Made by a program: the position numbers and the translations under genes. From assembly GCA_964494475.1 (NCBI GenBank), contig CAZBRS010000011.1:1-64000 (forward strand): a stretch of 64,000 nt of DNA. The letters run 5' to 3'. Below are positions 34,497-43,728 of this stretch, in pieces (positions within the stretch are counted from its first letter, which is position 1; the number at the start of each line of letters is the position of its first letter). This DNA is from CAZBRS01 sp964494475 (GTDB taxonomy: Bacteria; Myxococcota_A; UBA9042; CAZBRS01). The notes under the pieces were generated by a model. The model searched no databases. It saw only the letters and a list, made by a program, of their open reading frames with translations, and was not told the origin of the DNA.

Positions 34497-35698
34497 ATGT
34501 GTCCGTTCATCCGCCTGTCGCTCGTGCTCGCCGTCCTTGGGCTTTGCCGCTGCGGGGCGAGCGACCGGGGCCCGGACGCGACCGACGCGGTCGACGAGAC
34601 GGCCGTCGAGGTCAGCCCCGACGTGGCCGACGTGCCGGCCGACGCGCCGGCCGACATGCCGGCCGACGTTCTCCTGCCCGACCGCTCGGAGCCCGACGCC
34701 GCCGAGACGGCCGAGCCCGACGCGCCCGCCGAGGCCGTCGACGCCCGCCCGGAGGCCGACGTCCCCGNNNNNNNNNNNNNNNNNNNNNNNNNNNNNNNNN
34801 NNNNNNNNNNNNNNNNNNNNNNNNNNNNNNNNNNNNNNNNNNNNNNNNNNNNNNNNNNNNNNNNNNNGAGCCCGACGCGCCCGCCGAGGCCGTCGACGCC
34901 CGCCCGGAGGCCGACGTCCCCGACCCTGACGTTCCAGGCCCCACCGTCTTCGCGGCGGTGCCCGGGGCGCGCTGCGTGCCTGCCTCGCGGATCGGGCTGG
35001 TGCAGATCTACGGCTACCCCGCACCCACGACGACCGTCGAAGCCTCGGCCTCGATCAACGACCGCGTCGATCCGTGGATGCCGGGCCCGAAGCTGACCGA
35101 CGCGTCGTGCAGCTTCTTCCAGGAGGCCGACCCCGCGTTCTGCGACCCCTGTCCTTCTGGGCAGCTGTGCGCGCCGGACGCGACGTGCCAGGCGCTGCCT
35201 GTGCCGGTCGGCGACCTGGTGCTCACGCTGAGCGCGGGCGGGGCTTCGCAGGCCTTCGAGGCCGACGGCAGCTCCAGCGGCGCGTGGGGCACCGTGACGC
35301 TGCCGGGTCGGGCGTTCGCGGTCGAGCTGGCGTGGTCCGGGCTGACGGTCACGTTGCTCGAGACCGCCGTGCCCGAGGCCCTGGCCGACGCCACCATGAC
35401 GCTCGCCGGCGCCTACGACGCGCCCACGGCGCTCGATCTGACCTGGACGCCCCCGGCCGCGGGCGGATCGGTCTTCACCCACATTCCCATCAACCACCAC
35501 GCCGCGGGCCCCACGTTCACCGAGTGCACGGTCGACGCGTCGGCCGGAGCGCTGCACGTCGACGGCGCCATGCTCGCGCCGCTGGCGGTGATCACGGGCC
35601 TCGAGTTCCAGGGTATCGAGCACGTGCGGTTCGCGGCGGCCGATACACCCCACGGGTGCGTCGAGCTTCGTTTTCAGGTCCACCAGTACGTGAACTAG
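34497..35698 (+). CDS. lipoprotein with acidic Pro/Asp tether, interrupted by an artificial 100-N run
   Basis: The gene starts at ATG 34497 (GAGG seven bases upstream) with a short signal ending LGLCRC. An acidic low-complexity tether (ADVPADAPADMPADVL) leads to EPDAPAEAVDARPEADVP, which appears on both sides of the N run, in frame 0 before it and frame 2 after it. Merging the identical 55 bases on the two sides gives one continuous 348-aa protein, because 1047 nt is divisible by 3. The mature part has a Cys cluster (FCDPCPSGQLCAPDATC) and a beta-rich C-terminal half (SGAWGTVTLPGRAFAVEL). Function unknown. Confidence 0.75.
34768..34867. other. 100-N assembly gap, probably artificial
   Basis: The 55 bases before the run (34713-34767) are identical to the 55 bases after it (34868-34922). 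This is what two contig ends sharing a k-mer overlap look like after scaffolding. Removing the N run and one copy restores the reading frame of the surrounding gene. Confidence 0.85.
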
Positions 35699-35725
35699 AG
35701 CTCTCTTCCTCCTGGGAGGTTGCCC

Positions 35726-36121
35726 ATGGTGCCCTGGCTCGTCGTGGCCCTGCTCGTCGTCGTGGCGTGGTTCCTGCTCGCGAAGCGGGGTCCGTCACCC
35801 GTCGTCCTGGCGCGCGAGGCCGCGCGGAGCCACGATCTCACGGCCCTGCTCCAGGCCGCGGCGGCGCTGCCACCGGCCGGGCGCTCGGCGTTCTTCCACG
35901 GCGCCATCACGTACCTGTGGACGAACTGGCAGCGGCCCCTGGCGGCGAGCCTGGCGCGCGAGTACGCCCGCCAGTGCCCCGACGAGAAGCTCTGCCAGTA
36001 CTGGCTGCGCCAGGTGCTCGAGATCGAGCCCGAGGTGGCCAGGGAGGCCTTCGACGAGCCCTTCCTGGCCGGGTTCTATCGCCCCGAGGTGGCGAAGAGT
36101 TGCTGCCAGACCTCGTCCTGA
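35726..36121 (+). CDS. single-pass membrane protein, function unknown
   Basis: The product is 131 aa. An N-terminal transmembrane helix (WLVVALLVVVAWFLLA) is followed by a helical, TPR-like domain (LTALLQAAAALPPAGRSAF, LAREYARQCPDEKLCQYWL). GGGAGG lies six bases before ATG 35726. It lies between the lipoprotein and pcm, in the same direction. A GCCCGCC-GGC-GGCGGGC hairpin (36134-36150) follows the stop and may be a terminator cut by the gap. No family recognised. Confidence 0.6.
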   Translation: MVPWLVVALLVVVAWFLLAKRGPSPVVLAREAARSHDLTALLQAAAALPPAGRSAFFHGAITYLWTNWQRPLAASLAREYARQCPDEKLCQYWLRQVLEIEPEVAREAFDEPFLAGFYRPEVAKSCCQTSS

Positions 36122-36160
36122 AGCAAGTGAGCAGCCCGCCGGCGGCGGGCCCGAACGGAG

Positions 36161-36260
36161 NNNNNNNNNNNNNNNNNNNNNNNNNNNNNNNNNNNNNNNN
36201 NNNNNNNNNNNNNNNNNNNNNNNNNNNNNNNNNNNNNNNNNNNNNNNNNNNNNNNNNNNN
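36161..36260. other. 100-N assembly gap
   Basis: Unlike the gap at 34768, the flanks share no visible overlap. The start of the pcm gene is lost in it. The sequence just before it is a strong GC hairpin (36134-36150), a likely cause of the break. Confidence 0.9.
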
Positions 36261-36261
36261 G

Positions 36262-36861
36262 CAGATCGTGGCGCGGGGCCTCACCGAGCCCCGGCTCGTC
36301 GCGGTGTTCCGGGCCGAGCCGCGCCACGAGGTGGTGCCCGAGGCGCGGCGGCACGAGGCCTACGCCGACCACCCCGTCGAGATCGGCTTCGGCCAGACCA
36401 TCTCGCAACCCTACATCGTGGCCCTCATGACCGACCTCCTCCAGGTCGACGCGACCTCGCGCGTGCTCGAGATCGGCACCGGCTCGGGCTACCAGGCGGC
36501 CATCCTCGACCGCCTGGCGGCGCAGGTCCACTCGATCGAGCTGGTCCCGCTGCTCTGCGAGCGCGCCCGCCGCGACCTGGCGCGCCTGGGCCACGCCCGC
36601 GTGCAGGTGCGCTGCGGCGACGGCTATCGCGGCTGGCCCGAGGAGGCGCCCTTCGATCGCATCGTGCTCACCGCCGCGCCCCCCGAGGTGCCCCGGGCCC
36701 TGCTGGACCAACTGAAGCCGGGCGGCCGCCTGGTGGCCCCCGTGGGCGTCGACGTGCAGCAGCTGGTGGTCGTGACCCGCGCGGCCGACGGCACGTACGC
36801 CACCGCCCTCCACGACTGGGTGCGCTTCGTGCCCATGCGGCACGGGGCCGAGGGGCCCTGA
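36262..36861 (+). CDS. pcm: protein-L-isoaspartate O-methyltransferase, 5' end in gap
   Basis: 199 residues are readable up to TGA 36861. The PCMT pattern is clear: QIVARGLTEPRLVAVF near the family N-terminus, HPVEIGFGQTISQPYIVALM (the isoaspartate-recognition segment), SAM motif I VLEIGTGSGYQAAIL, FDRIVLTAAPPEVP and LKPGGRLVAPVG. It repairs L-isoaspartyl residues in damaged proteins by SAM-dependent methylation. Only the first few residues (about 10-15) should be missing, hidden in the N run. mpl follows in the same direction after 76 bp. Confidence 0.92.
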   Translation, partial: QIVARGLTEPRLVAVFRAEPRHEVVPEARRHEAYADHPVEIGFGQTISQPYIVALMTDLLQVDATSRVLEIGTGSGYQAAILDRLAAQVHSIELVPLLCERARRDLARLGHARVQVRCGDGYRGWPEEAPFDRIVLTAAPPEVPRALLDQLKPGGRLVAPVGVDVQQLVVVTRAADGTYATALHDWVRFVPMRHGAEGP

Positions 36862-36937
36862 CGCGGCTCCCTGGAACTCGACACCCCCGCCCCCCCGCGC
36901 CATACTCGTTCCCCGGACCAGCGGGCGAGGTGTCGAC

Positions 36938-38332
36938 GTGGCTTCCGAGCGCATCTACCTGATCGGCGTGTGCGGGTCGGCCATGGGCGGGGTGGCGGGG
37001 CTGCTGGCCGCGGCGGGCCACGCCGTGGGCGGCTCCGACACGCAGTTCTACGACCCCATGGGGGGAAAGCTCAAGGAGTGGGGCGTCGCGACCTACGCGG
37101 GTTGGGACGCCGCCAACATTGACGCTTTCCGGCCCCAGCGCGTGGTGGTGGGCAACGTGGTGCGCTCCGACAACCCCGAGATGGCGCGGGTCAAGGCGCT
37201 GGGGCTGCCCTTCGAGTCGTTCCCCGAGATGCTCGAGCGCACGCTGCTCGTGCCCACCGAGAACATCGTGGTCACCGGCACCCACGGCAAGACCACCGTC
37301 TCGTCGCTGCTCGCGTGGCTGCTCGAGCAGGCCGGCGAGCGCCCGTCGTGGTTCATCGGGGGCATCCCCGAGAACCTGGGGCAGAACTTCAAGGCCTCGG
37401 GCGGGCGCTGGTTCGTGCTCGAGGGCGACGAGTACGACACGGCCTTCTGGGACAAGGGGCCCAAGTTCCTGCACTACCGACCCCGCCACGGCCTCGTGCT
37501 GAACGTCGAGCTCGATCACGTCGACATCTACCCGTCGTTCGACGCGGTGAAGGCGGCCTTCCGGAAATTCGCGGGCCTGGTGCCGGCGGACGGCACGCTC
37601 ACCACCTGCGCCGAAGACGCCCCGGCCCTCGAGGTCACCGCCGACCAGGCCGCCCCGCGCCTGCTGTACGGCGCCGGCAGCCCCGTGGCCCCCGAGGGGG
37701 CCGCGTACCACGCCGACCACACCACGTTCCAGGTGCGCACCCCCGACGGCCTGCACGGGCCCTTCACCACGCGCCTGTCGGGCCGGCACAACGTGCTGAA
37801 CGCCTGCGCCGCCTTCGCGCTGTGGCGCCACCTGGGCCTCGACGCGGCCTCGTTCGCGCGCGGCCTGGCCAGCTTCGCGGGCGTGCGCAAGCGCCTCGAG
37901 GCCAAGGGCGAATGGAACGGCGCCCTGGTGTTCGAGGACTTCGGCCACCACCCCACCGAGATCGCGGCCACCCTGGCCGGGCTGCGCCTGCGCTTTCCGG
38001 GCCGGCGCCTGCTGGTCGCCTTCCGGGCCGAGTCGAACACGTCGCGCACGCCCCTCTTCGAGCCGCGCTACGTCGAGGCCTTCACGGGCGCCGACCGCGT
38101 GTTCCTGGCGGCCACGCTGGCCAAGCGCGACTACCTGAAGACCGAGCGCCACTTCGACCCCGAGCTGGTGGTCGGCGAGCTCACGAAGCGCGGCGTGGCC
38201 GCCAGCCACCACCCCGACGTGTCCAGCCTGGCCGCCGTCGTGCGCGCCGAGGCCGGGGAGCGCGACCTGGTCATCCTCTTCTCGTCGCGCGGCATGGACG
38301 GGTTGGCCGCCATGCTGACCGCGGAGCGCTGA
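36938..38332 (+). CDS. mpl: UDP-MurNAc:L-Ala-gamma-D-Glu-meso-DAP ligase Mpl
   Basis: The product is 464 aa from GTG 36938. Mur ligase motifs are present: N-terminal GVCGSAMGGVAGLL, ATP-binding GTHGKTTVSS, EGDEYDTAFWDKGPKF with YRPRH (the Mpl-specific segment), NVELDHVD, SGRHNVLNACA and FEDFGHHPTEI. Mpl reattaches recycled murein tripeptide to UDP-MurNAc. EGDEYDTAFWDK separates it from MurC. The RBS GAGG lies eight bases before GTG. It is followed after 6 bp by the double radical SAM gene. Confidence 0.93.
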   Translation: MASERIYLIGVCGSAMGGVAGLLAAAGHAVGGSDTQFYDPMGGKLKEWGVATYAGWDAANIDAFRPQRVVVGNVVRSDNPEMARVKALGLPFESFPEMLERTLLVPTENIVVTGTHGKTTVSSLLAWLLEQAGERPSWFIGGIPENLGQNFKASGGRWFVLEGDEYDTAFWDKGPKFLHYRPRHGLVLNVELDHVDIYPSFDAVKAAFRKFAGLVPADGTLTTCAEDAPALEVTADQAAPRLLYGAGSPVAPEGAAYHADHTTFQVRTPDGLHGPFTTRLSGRHNVLNACAAFALWRHLGLDAASFARGLASFAGVRKRLEAKGEWNGALVFEDFGHHPTEIAATLAGLRLRFPGRRLLVAFRAESNTSRTPLFEPRYVEAFTGADRVFLAATLAKRDYLKTERHFDPELVVGELTKRGVAASHHPDVSSLAAVVRAEAGERDLVILFSSRGMDGLAAMLTAER

Positions 38333-38338
38333 GCGACC

Positions 38339-41260
38339 ATGTCGGCCGCCCGCCACGCGCTGCTGGTCCTGCCGCCCGACCCCTGGGCGCTGGCCGACCA
38401 GCGCGCAGGGCGCCTGCCGCCCCAGGGCGCGGCGCTGGTGGCGGCCGTGTGCGCCGGCGCGGGGCTCACGGTGCGGGCCGTCGATCTCTCGCTGTCGGTC
38501 GAGCGGGCGCCGTTGGACGATCCGACGGACCTGCTCCACGACGACGAGCGCCTGTGGGCGGCCGCGCGCGGCGAAAGCGACCCGGTGAGCGACGCCCTGG
38601 TCGAGGCGCTCCTCGTGCGCATGGGCGATCTGCGCGCCGACCTGCTGCTCGTGTCGCTCGAGCGGCACACGCAGCTTCCGCTGGCGGCCCTGCTGGCCTG
38701 CGCGTTCAAGCGGCGCACCGGGCGTCCCGTGGCCGTCGGCGGCTCCGGGGCGGGCTCCTTCGCCGCGCGGCTGGCCGCGGCCGGCGTCGTCGGCGTCGAC
38801 GTGGCCTCGGCCGCCAGCACCCCCGGCGAGATCCTCGCGGTGCTCGACGCGCTCTCCGGGCTCGCGCCCGGGCGACGCGAGCCCGCGTTCGAGCCCCTGG
38901 GCGGTCCGCGCGAGCTCTCGTCCGACGGGTGGCCCTTGCCCGACTTCGGCATCTACGACCTGGCGGCCTATCGTGAAGGGCTCTCGTCCGACGGCGGAGC
39001 GCCCGCTCCCCTGGTGCTGCCCTACACGCCCTCGTTCGGCTGCGCCTTCCGGTGCGCCTTCTGCCAGGACCCCCAGCCCCAGGCGGCCCAGCCGGCCCGA
39101 AAGGTGGCCGCCGATCTCGCGGCCCTCGGCGAGCGCTGGGGCGCGCGCGACTTCCTGTTCCTCTCGTGCCAGGCGAACGGGTCGGGCGCCGCGCTCGCGC
39201 GGGTCCTCCGCGAGGAGGGGCAGGACGTGCACTGGTCCGACTCGTGGCGCGTGACCCCCAGCCCTCCGGGCGTCTTCGACGAGCTGGCCGCGGGCGGCTG
39301 CGTGGGGCTCACGTTCGGCGTCGAGTCCGCGTCGCGGCGCGTGCTCCAGCGCATGCGCAAGGGCCACCGCCCCGCCGACGCCACGCGCGTCGTGCGCGAG
39401 GCCGCGACGGCTGGGCTCTTCACGCGCGTGAACCTGTTGCCCTGCTTTCCGGGCGAGACGGCCGCCGAGTCGGCCGAGACCGTCGATTGGGTGCGCGCGA
39501 ACGCCGCCTTCGTCGACGATCTGGCCCCTTCGTCGTTCTACCTCGAGCCCGACTCGCCCCTGGGGCGTGAGCCCGGGCGCTTCGGGCTCGTGGTGCGCGG
39601 CGCGCGCGAGCTCTCGGGCGACGATCGCTTCCGCAAGCCCGCGGGCGTCCTCGCGTACGACGAGGTGGGGGGGCTCTCGTGGGAGGAGCGGCAGGCGACG
39701 CTGGCGCCGGCCGAGGAGGCGCTGCGAGCGGCGTGGACCGCGGCGCGGGGCGAGCGGTCGCGCACCGGAGGCCTCGATCCGGTCTCCATGCTGGTGCTCC
39801 GCCGGCGCTTCGCCACGCGCGAGGCGGCCTTGGCCGCGCCGGTGGCGCCCGGCGCGGGAGCACGACAGGAGACCCGGGGCGGCGCGGCGCCCGAGCTGGC
39901 CTCGCTGCGGCGCCGCGTCGCGGACGCGCTGCCGCCGGAGCTGCGCGACGGCGCGCAGGTGCAGCTCGAGGAGCGCGCTCTCGTCGTGCGCTTCCACGAC
40001 GCCTCCGGCGCTCCGCACGTGCTGGAGGCGCGCCTGCGCGACGAGAGCCCCGAGGCCGTCGTGCGCGGGCCGTGGCTCGGCTGGTCGTACCGCGAGCCCG
40101 GGGGGCCGGGCAGCGCCGAGCGCTTCGTCGGCTCCTACCGGCGCCTCTTCGCCCGATGGGCGTCCCTCGACGCCGACCTCGCCGCCGTGCTCCGGTCGTC
40201 CGGGCCGGCTCCGTCGGCCGCGCCGCCCGCTTCGCCAGTCCCGTCGCCGGGCGAGGAGCGCGCCACACCCCACGTGGGCGAGGCCGAGCTGCTCGCGGTC
40301 GCCCTCTCCGCCCCGCCGGGCCGCGCTCGCTCTGCCACCGTGGCGTCGTTCGTGAGCGGCCTCGCCGCACGCGGCCAGCCGCTCTGTCTCTTCCTGTCGC
40401 TGGCCAACGACTGCGATCAGGCCTGCGAGTTCTGCGATCGACCGGCGCGCCGCGCGGCGGCCGGTTCCTCGGCCGAGGTGCCTGCCGGCGGGCCCGACCT
40501 CGTCGACAGCGGCGCCTTCGACGCCCTGCTCGAGGCGCTCGCGGGGCGTGGCCCGGGCGCCGAGCTCTGCCTCACGGGCCACGACTGGGCGCTCCACGCA
40601 CGGATCGACGCCCTGCTCGCTCGGCTCGCGCGCTCCCCCGCGCCTCGCCTGTCGCTCTACGGGCCGTCCACGCGCCTGGCCGACGAGGCCTTCGCCGCGC
40701 GCGTGCTGGCCGTGCCGGGGCTCGCCGAGGTGCGCCTGTCGCTCCACGCGGCCGAGCCGGGCACCCACGACCTCGTCTCCGGCACGCCCGGCAGCGGCGC
40801 TCGCGTGCTCGCGGCCCTCGGCCGCCTGCGCGCGCGCGGTGTGGCCGTGCGGGTGAACGCCGTGCTCACCCGGCGCACGGTCGCCGGGCTGCCCGGCCTG
40901 CTCGCCCTGCTGGCCCGCGAGGGGGTGGCGGGCTCGCTGCTGGCCTTCCGACCCGACGCTGGCCCCGTCCCCTTTGACGGGCGCGACCTGCTCGCGCCCT
41001 GGTCGGCCATACGTGACGCTCTGGAGCCCTTCGCCAAGCCCGAAGCGGGACTGGCGCTCGAGCTCATCGGGCTGCCCGCCTGTGCCGTGCCCCCCGCGCT
41101 GCGGGCACGTCAGAGTCACGCCTGGAACAGCGCCGAGGCCGAGGACCTGGTCTTCCCGGCGGTGTGCGACGGCTGCGGCCTGCGGACGATGTGTGGGGGG
41201 GTCTCGAAGCTCTACGCGCAGACCTTCGGGGGTGAGGGGCTGCGTCCCGTGCGGGGGTGA
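38339..41260 (+). CDS. protein with two radical SAM domains
   Basis: The product is 973 aa. The N-terminal 200 residues look like a B12-binding-like Rossmann region (PPDPWALADQ, RLPPQGAALVAAVCAGAG). Radical SAM site 1 is CAFRCAFC with Cys 235, 239 and 242 (CX3CX2C), followed by TFGVESASRRVLQRMRKG, typical of the HemN/MiaB-like half-barrel. Site 2 is CDQACEFC with Cys 692, 696 and 699, followed by a second barrel (LRLSLHAAEPGTHDLV-like strand order) and a C-terminal Cys cluster (CDGCGLRTMCGG) like a SPASM/auxiliary cluster. Two complete SAM cleavage sites in one chain are unusual. No precursor peptide gene was recognised nearby. It lies 6 bp after mpl. Reaction unknown. Confidence 0.82.
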   Translation: MSAARHALLVLPPDPWALADQRAGRLPPQGAALVAAVCAGAGLTVRAVDLSLSVERAPLDDPTDLLHDDERLWAAARGESDPVSDALVEALLVRMGDLRADLLLVSLERHTQLPLAALLACAFKRRTGRPVAVGGSGAGSFAARLAAAGVVGVDVASAASTPGEILAVLDALSGLAPGRREPAFEPLGGPRELSSDGWPLPDFGIYDLAAYREGLSSDGGAPAPLVLPYTPSFGCAFRCAFCQDPQPQAAQPARKVAADLAALGERWGARDFLFLSCQANGSGAALARVLREEGQDVHWSDSWRVTPSPPGVFDELAAGGCVGLTFGVESASRRVLQRMRKGHRPADATRVVREAATAGLFTRVNLLPCFPGETAAESAETVDWVRANAAFVDDLAPSSFYLEPDSPLGREPGRFGLVVRGARELSGDDRFRKPAGVLAYDEVGGLSWEERQATLAPAEEALRAAWTAARGERSRTGGLDPVSMLVLRRRFATREAALAAPVAPGAGARQETRGGAAPELASLRRRVADALPPELRDGAQVQLEERALVVRFHDASGAPHVLEARLRDESPEAVVRGPWLGWSYREPGGPGSAERFVGSYRRLFARWASLDADLAAVLRSSGPAPSAAPPASPVPSPGEERATPHVGEAELLAVALSAPPGRARSATVASFVSGLAARGQPLCLFLSLANDCDQACEFCDRPARRAAAGSSAEVPAGGPDLVDSGAFDALLEALAGRGPGAELCLTGHDWALHARIDALLARLARSPAPRLSLYGPSTRLADEAFAARVLAVPGLAEVRLSLHAAEPGTHDLVSGTPGSGARVLAALGRLRARGVAVRVNAVLTRRTVAGLPGLLALLAREGVAGSLLAFRPDAGPVPFDGRDLLAPWSAIRDALEPFAKPEAGLALELIGLPACAVPPALRARQSHAWNSAEAEDLVFPAVCDGCGLRTMCGGVSKLYAQTFGGEGLRPVRG

Positions 41261-41282
41261 GGCGGCGTGTCGAGAGTCCGGA

Positions 41283-42797
41283 TCAGCGCTTCCGGCCCGA
41301 GGGGCGCGGCGACGAGCCGCCGCTGCGGGCCCTGTCGGCCGACGGGGTCGCCTTCGGGCGCGAGCTCTTCTTCCACTCCTCGTCGTCGGCCTTCTTCTGG
41401 GCCGGGGCCGTGAGCTTGTTGGCGGCCGCGGGCGCGCGGTTGGCGCCGCCCCACGAGGTCGCGGGCTTGGGGTCCACGTTGTAGCGCGGCGGCACGTCCT
41501 CGTTCTTCTTGCGGGGCACGGCGACGTCGCGCGCCTCGGCCCGCGGCGTCACGAGGTGACCGCCGCCGTCGTTCGCGCCCGCCGAGCCGGTCGGGGGCTG
41601 CCACGTGCCGCGCCCCTGCGTCGAGCCCGGGGCCGAGGGCGTGACCGGGCGCACGCCGTCGTTGGTGGCGGGGCGGTCCGTGCCTCCGGTCGCCGCGGGC
41701 CGCGATCCTCGGGCGTCGACCGCGGGCGTGGTCTCTCGGGGAACCCCCCAGCCGCGCCCGCCCGCAGGCTCGCGCCCGTCGTTCCAGGCCGGCGGCAGGT
41801 CGTGGGAGCCCGGGGTCACGGCGCGGGTGCGGTCGTCGGCGCCGGGGGTCTCGTCGAGGGGCTCGAGGGCGCCGCGCTCGACCGGCAGGGGCAGGCCCGT
41901 CGCGGCGTCGCCCCGATCGCCGGTGGCGTCGCGGTCGACGCGCGACGCGGGGAGGGCCTTGCGTCCGTCGTTCCAGGCGGGCGGCAGGTTCGAGCCGCCC
42001 GGCACGGCCCGCTCGGGCGTGTCGCGGTCTACGCCCCGTTCTCCGTCGGTCTCGCGGCCGTGGTAGATGCCGGTCTGGTCGGGAGCGTCCGGGTCGACGC
42101 GGCGCTTGCGGTTCTCATCGTACGCCGGCAGCAGGCCGGGGTGGCTGTCGCGCCCGCCCGTGGCGGGGGGCACGTCGTGCACGCCGGGCGTGCCGGGCTC
42201 GTGCCCCACGTGTCCCGACGTTCCGTGGCGCGGCGGGGCGGCCTCCACGGCGGCGTGGGCGCGCGGCACGTACTGGGCATAGTGGTCGTGGTAGTGGCGG
42301 GGCCAGTAGTGGTGCAGGTGCACCACGTGATCGTGGTGCCACCACAGGGGCCAGAGCCCCAGGTAGATCCAGAAGCCGTCGACCACCACGTAGTCGGTCT
42401 CGTAGACGTAGACCGTGGAGTACTCCCAGTGGCGGTGCGGCCCGTCGATGGGGCACACGACCTCGCCCCAGGGGTAGCGCAGCACGTGCGGCCCCGCGTA
42501 CCAGCGCATGGGCCCGTCGTAGCCGTAGAAGGCGGGGTCGCCGAGGAACACGAAGTAGCCGTCGTGGCTGGTGTAGAGGTCGGGCTGCTCGGGCGTGTAG
42601 GGGTGCGTGTGGGGCCCCTCGGTGTAGTCGAAGCCGCCGCCGAAGCCCGCGGGCACCGGGTGCGGGCCCCAGTACCCGACGCTGGGCCACGGGTTTCCGG
42701 GCGCGGCCACGGCCTGGGGCTCGGGCATCACCGTGTACGACGTGGTGCCGCACGCGACCACCAGCACCGAGGCGACGAGCAGGTTCAGGCGCGACAT
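41283..42797 (-). CDS. His/Tyr-rich lipoprotein with disordered repeat tail
   Basis: The product is 504 aa with lipobox VLVVAC. Residues 25-165 are rich in Tyr, Trp, Pro and His, with a dense His block (WWHHDHVVHLHHYWPRHYHD) that could bind metal. The rest is a low-complexity, charged tail with recurring PPAWNDGR-type units (three copies) and RVDRD repeats, ending in a basic stretch (SGRKR). GGGAGG lies six bases before ATG 42797; ORF extension further upstream ignores this RBS. Likely an outer-membrane surface protein; no enzyme motif. Confidence 0.65.
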   Translation of the reverse strand: MSRLNLLVASVLVVACGTTSYTVMPEPQAVAAPGNPWPSVGYWGPHPVPAGFGGGFDYTEGPHTHPYTPEQPDLYTSHDGYFVFLGDPAFYGYDGPMRWYAGPHVLRYPWGEVVCPIDGPHRHWEYSTVYVYETDYVVVDGFWIYLGLWPLWWHHDHVVHLHHYWPRHYHDHYAQYVPRAHAAVEAAPPRHGTSGHVGHEPGTPGVHDVPPATGGRDSHPGLLPAYDENRKRRVDPDAPDQTGIYHGRETDGERGVDRDTPERAVPGGSNLPPAWNDGRKALPASRVDRDATGDRGDAATGLPLPVERGALEPLDETPGADDRTRAVTPGSHDLPPAWNDGREPAGGRGWGVPRETTPAVDARGSRPAATGGTDRPATNDGVRPVTPSAPGSTQGRGTWQPPTGSAGANDGGGHLVTPRAEARDVAVPRKKNEDVPPRYNVDPKPATSWGGANRAPAAANKLTAPAQKKADDEEWKKSSRPKATPSADRARSGGSSPRPSGRKR

Positions 42798-42853
42798 GAT
42801 GGTCCTCCCACGGGCGCTCTTCGGGGGGTTCGACGCAGAGGATCCTGGCGTAT

Positions 42854-43564
42854 TCATCGCGTCCCCCGCTCCCGCAGCGCGCGGGCCACGGCCGCCTCGT
42901 CGAAGCCGAGCAGCACCTTGCCCCCGACGGCGACGACGGGCACCGAGTTCGCGTACTCGTCGGGCACCTGGTTCTCGCGGAACAGCCTCGCGAGCAGTTC
43001 GCGGGCGCCGGTGTCGCGCTCGACGTCGAGCTTCGTGAACCGCGTGCCGTTTTGTTTCAGCCAGGCCTCGGCCCGCTTGCAGTGCGGGCACCAGGAGGTC
43101 ACGAAGAGGATCACGTCGCCCGGCGTCGCGCCCGCCGGGCTCTTCGAGGCGTCGGTGGCCCGGTCGGCCGGGGCGGCGACGCCACCGGCCACGTGGGCTT
43201 CGTGCCCCACGGTCGAGACGATTTGCGCCGGGAAGGTGCCGTCGGGTCGCGCCTCGGTCAGGTCGACCAGCACCATCTCGCCGGCCGCCAGCGCGTCGGC
43301 CGGCAGGCGCTCGTCGTAGACCATCACGAAGCGCCGGGCGGCCTCGGGGATGTCGGCCCGCCGGAGCGCGGTCTTCGCGCGGCGCGTCTCGGGCTCGAGG
43401 TAGCGGAACGACTGGCCCGGGGCCTCCTCGGTCACCCGCAGCTCGACCGTCCGAGGCGCCGGCCCCGGGTTCCCGGAGGCGCCGGCGCCGGTCTGCTGAC
43501 AGGCCGCGACGAGCAGCAGCGCGCTTCCGATCACCCAGGCCGCGCGTCGCCGAACGAGCTCCAT
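42854..43564 (-). CDS. lipoprotein with C-terminal glutaredoxin domain
   Basis: The product is 236 aa with lipobox LLLVAAC (C22). Residues about 35-120 form an unrecognised domain (RRFVMVYDERLPADALAAG). The C-terminal glutaredoxin-like domain carries TSWCPHC (C159, C162) and VPVVAVGGKVLLGFD (cis-Pro region and C-terminal strand). GGAGG precedes ATG 43564. A periplasmic or outer-membrane thiol-redox role for Cys-rich neighbours is plausible but inferred. It lies 56 bp upstream of the His-rich lipoprotein, same strand. Confidence 0.8.
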   Translation of the reverse strand: MELVRRRAAWVIGSALLLVAACQQTGAGASGNPGPAPRTVELRVTEEAPGQSFRYLEPETRRAKTALRRADIPEAARRFVMVYDERLPADALAAGEMVLVDLTEARPDGTFPAQIVSTVGHEAHVAGGVAAPADRATDASKSPAGATPGDVILFVTSWCPHCKRAEAWLKQNGTRFTKLDVERDTGARELLARLFRENQVPDEYANSVPVVAVGGKVLLGFDEAAVARALRERGTR

Positions 43565-43672
43565 GCGATGCCTCCTTCGGTGCCTCCCGGCCGAGCCGGA
43601 GACGCCGGATTCTCTCGTCGTTCTCGGATGGTAGTAGGCGGAACTTTTTTTGCAAGCGCGGGCGTTTTCACA

Positions 43673-43701
43673 TTGTCCGGCAGCGGAAAACGAGGTATAT
43701 G
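43673..43701 (+). promoter_or_regulatory. candidate murB promoter
   Basis: TTGTCC (43673-43678) and TATATG (43696-43701) are 17 nt apart. The -10 overlaps the first in-frame ATG (43699), so murB more likely starts at 43729. Confidence 0.4.
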
Positions 43702-43728
43702 GGGCGCGACGGAACGGGAACGACCGGA

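Noticed and set aside
36668..41119. 1483-aa minus-strand ORF opposite mpl and the radical SAM gene
   Set aside because: It opposes strongly conserved motifs on the plus strand (GTHGKTTV, CAFRCAFC) and ends within pcm; no domain visible.
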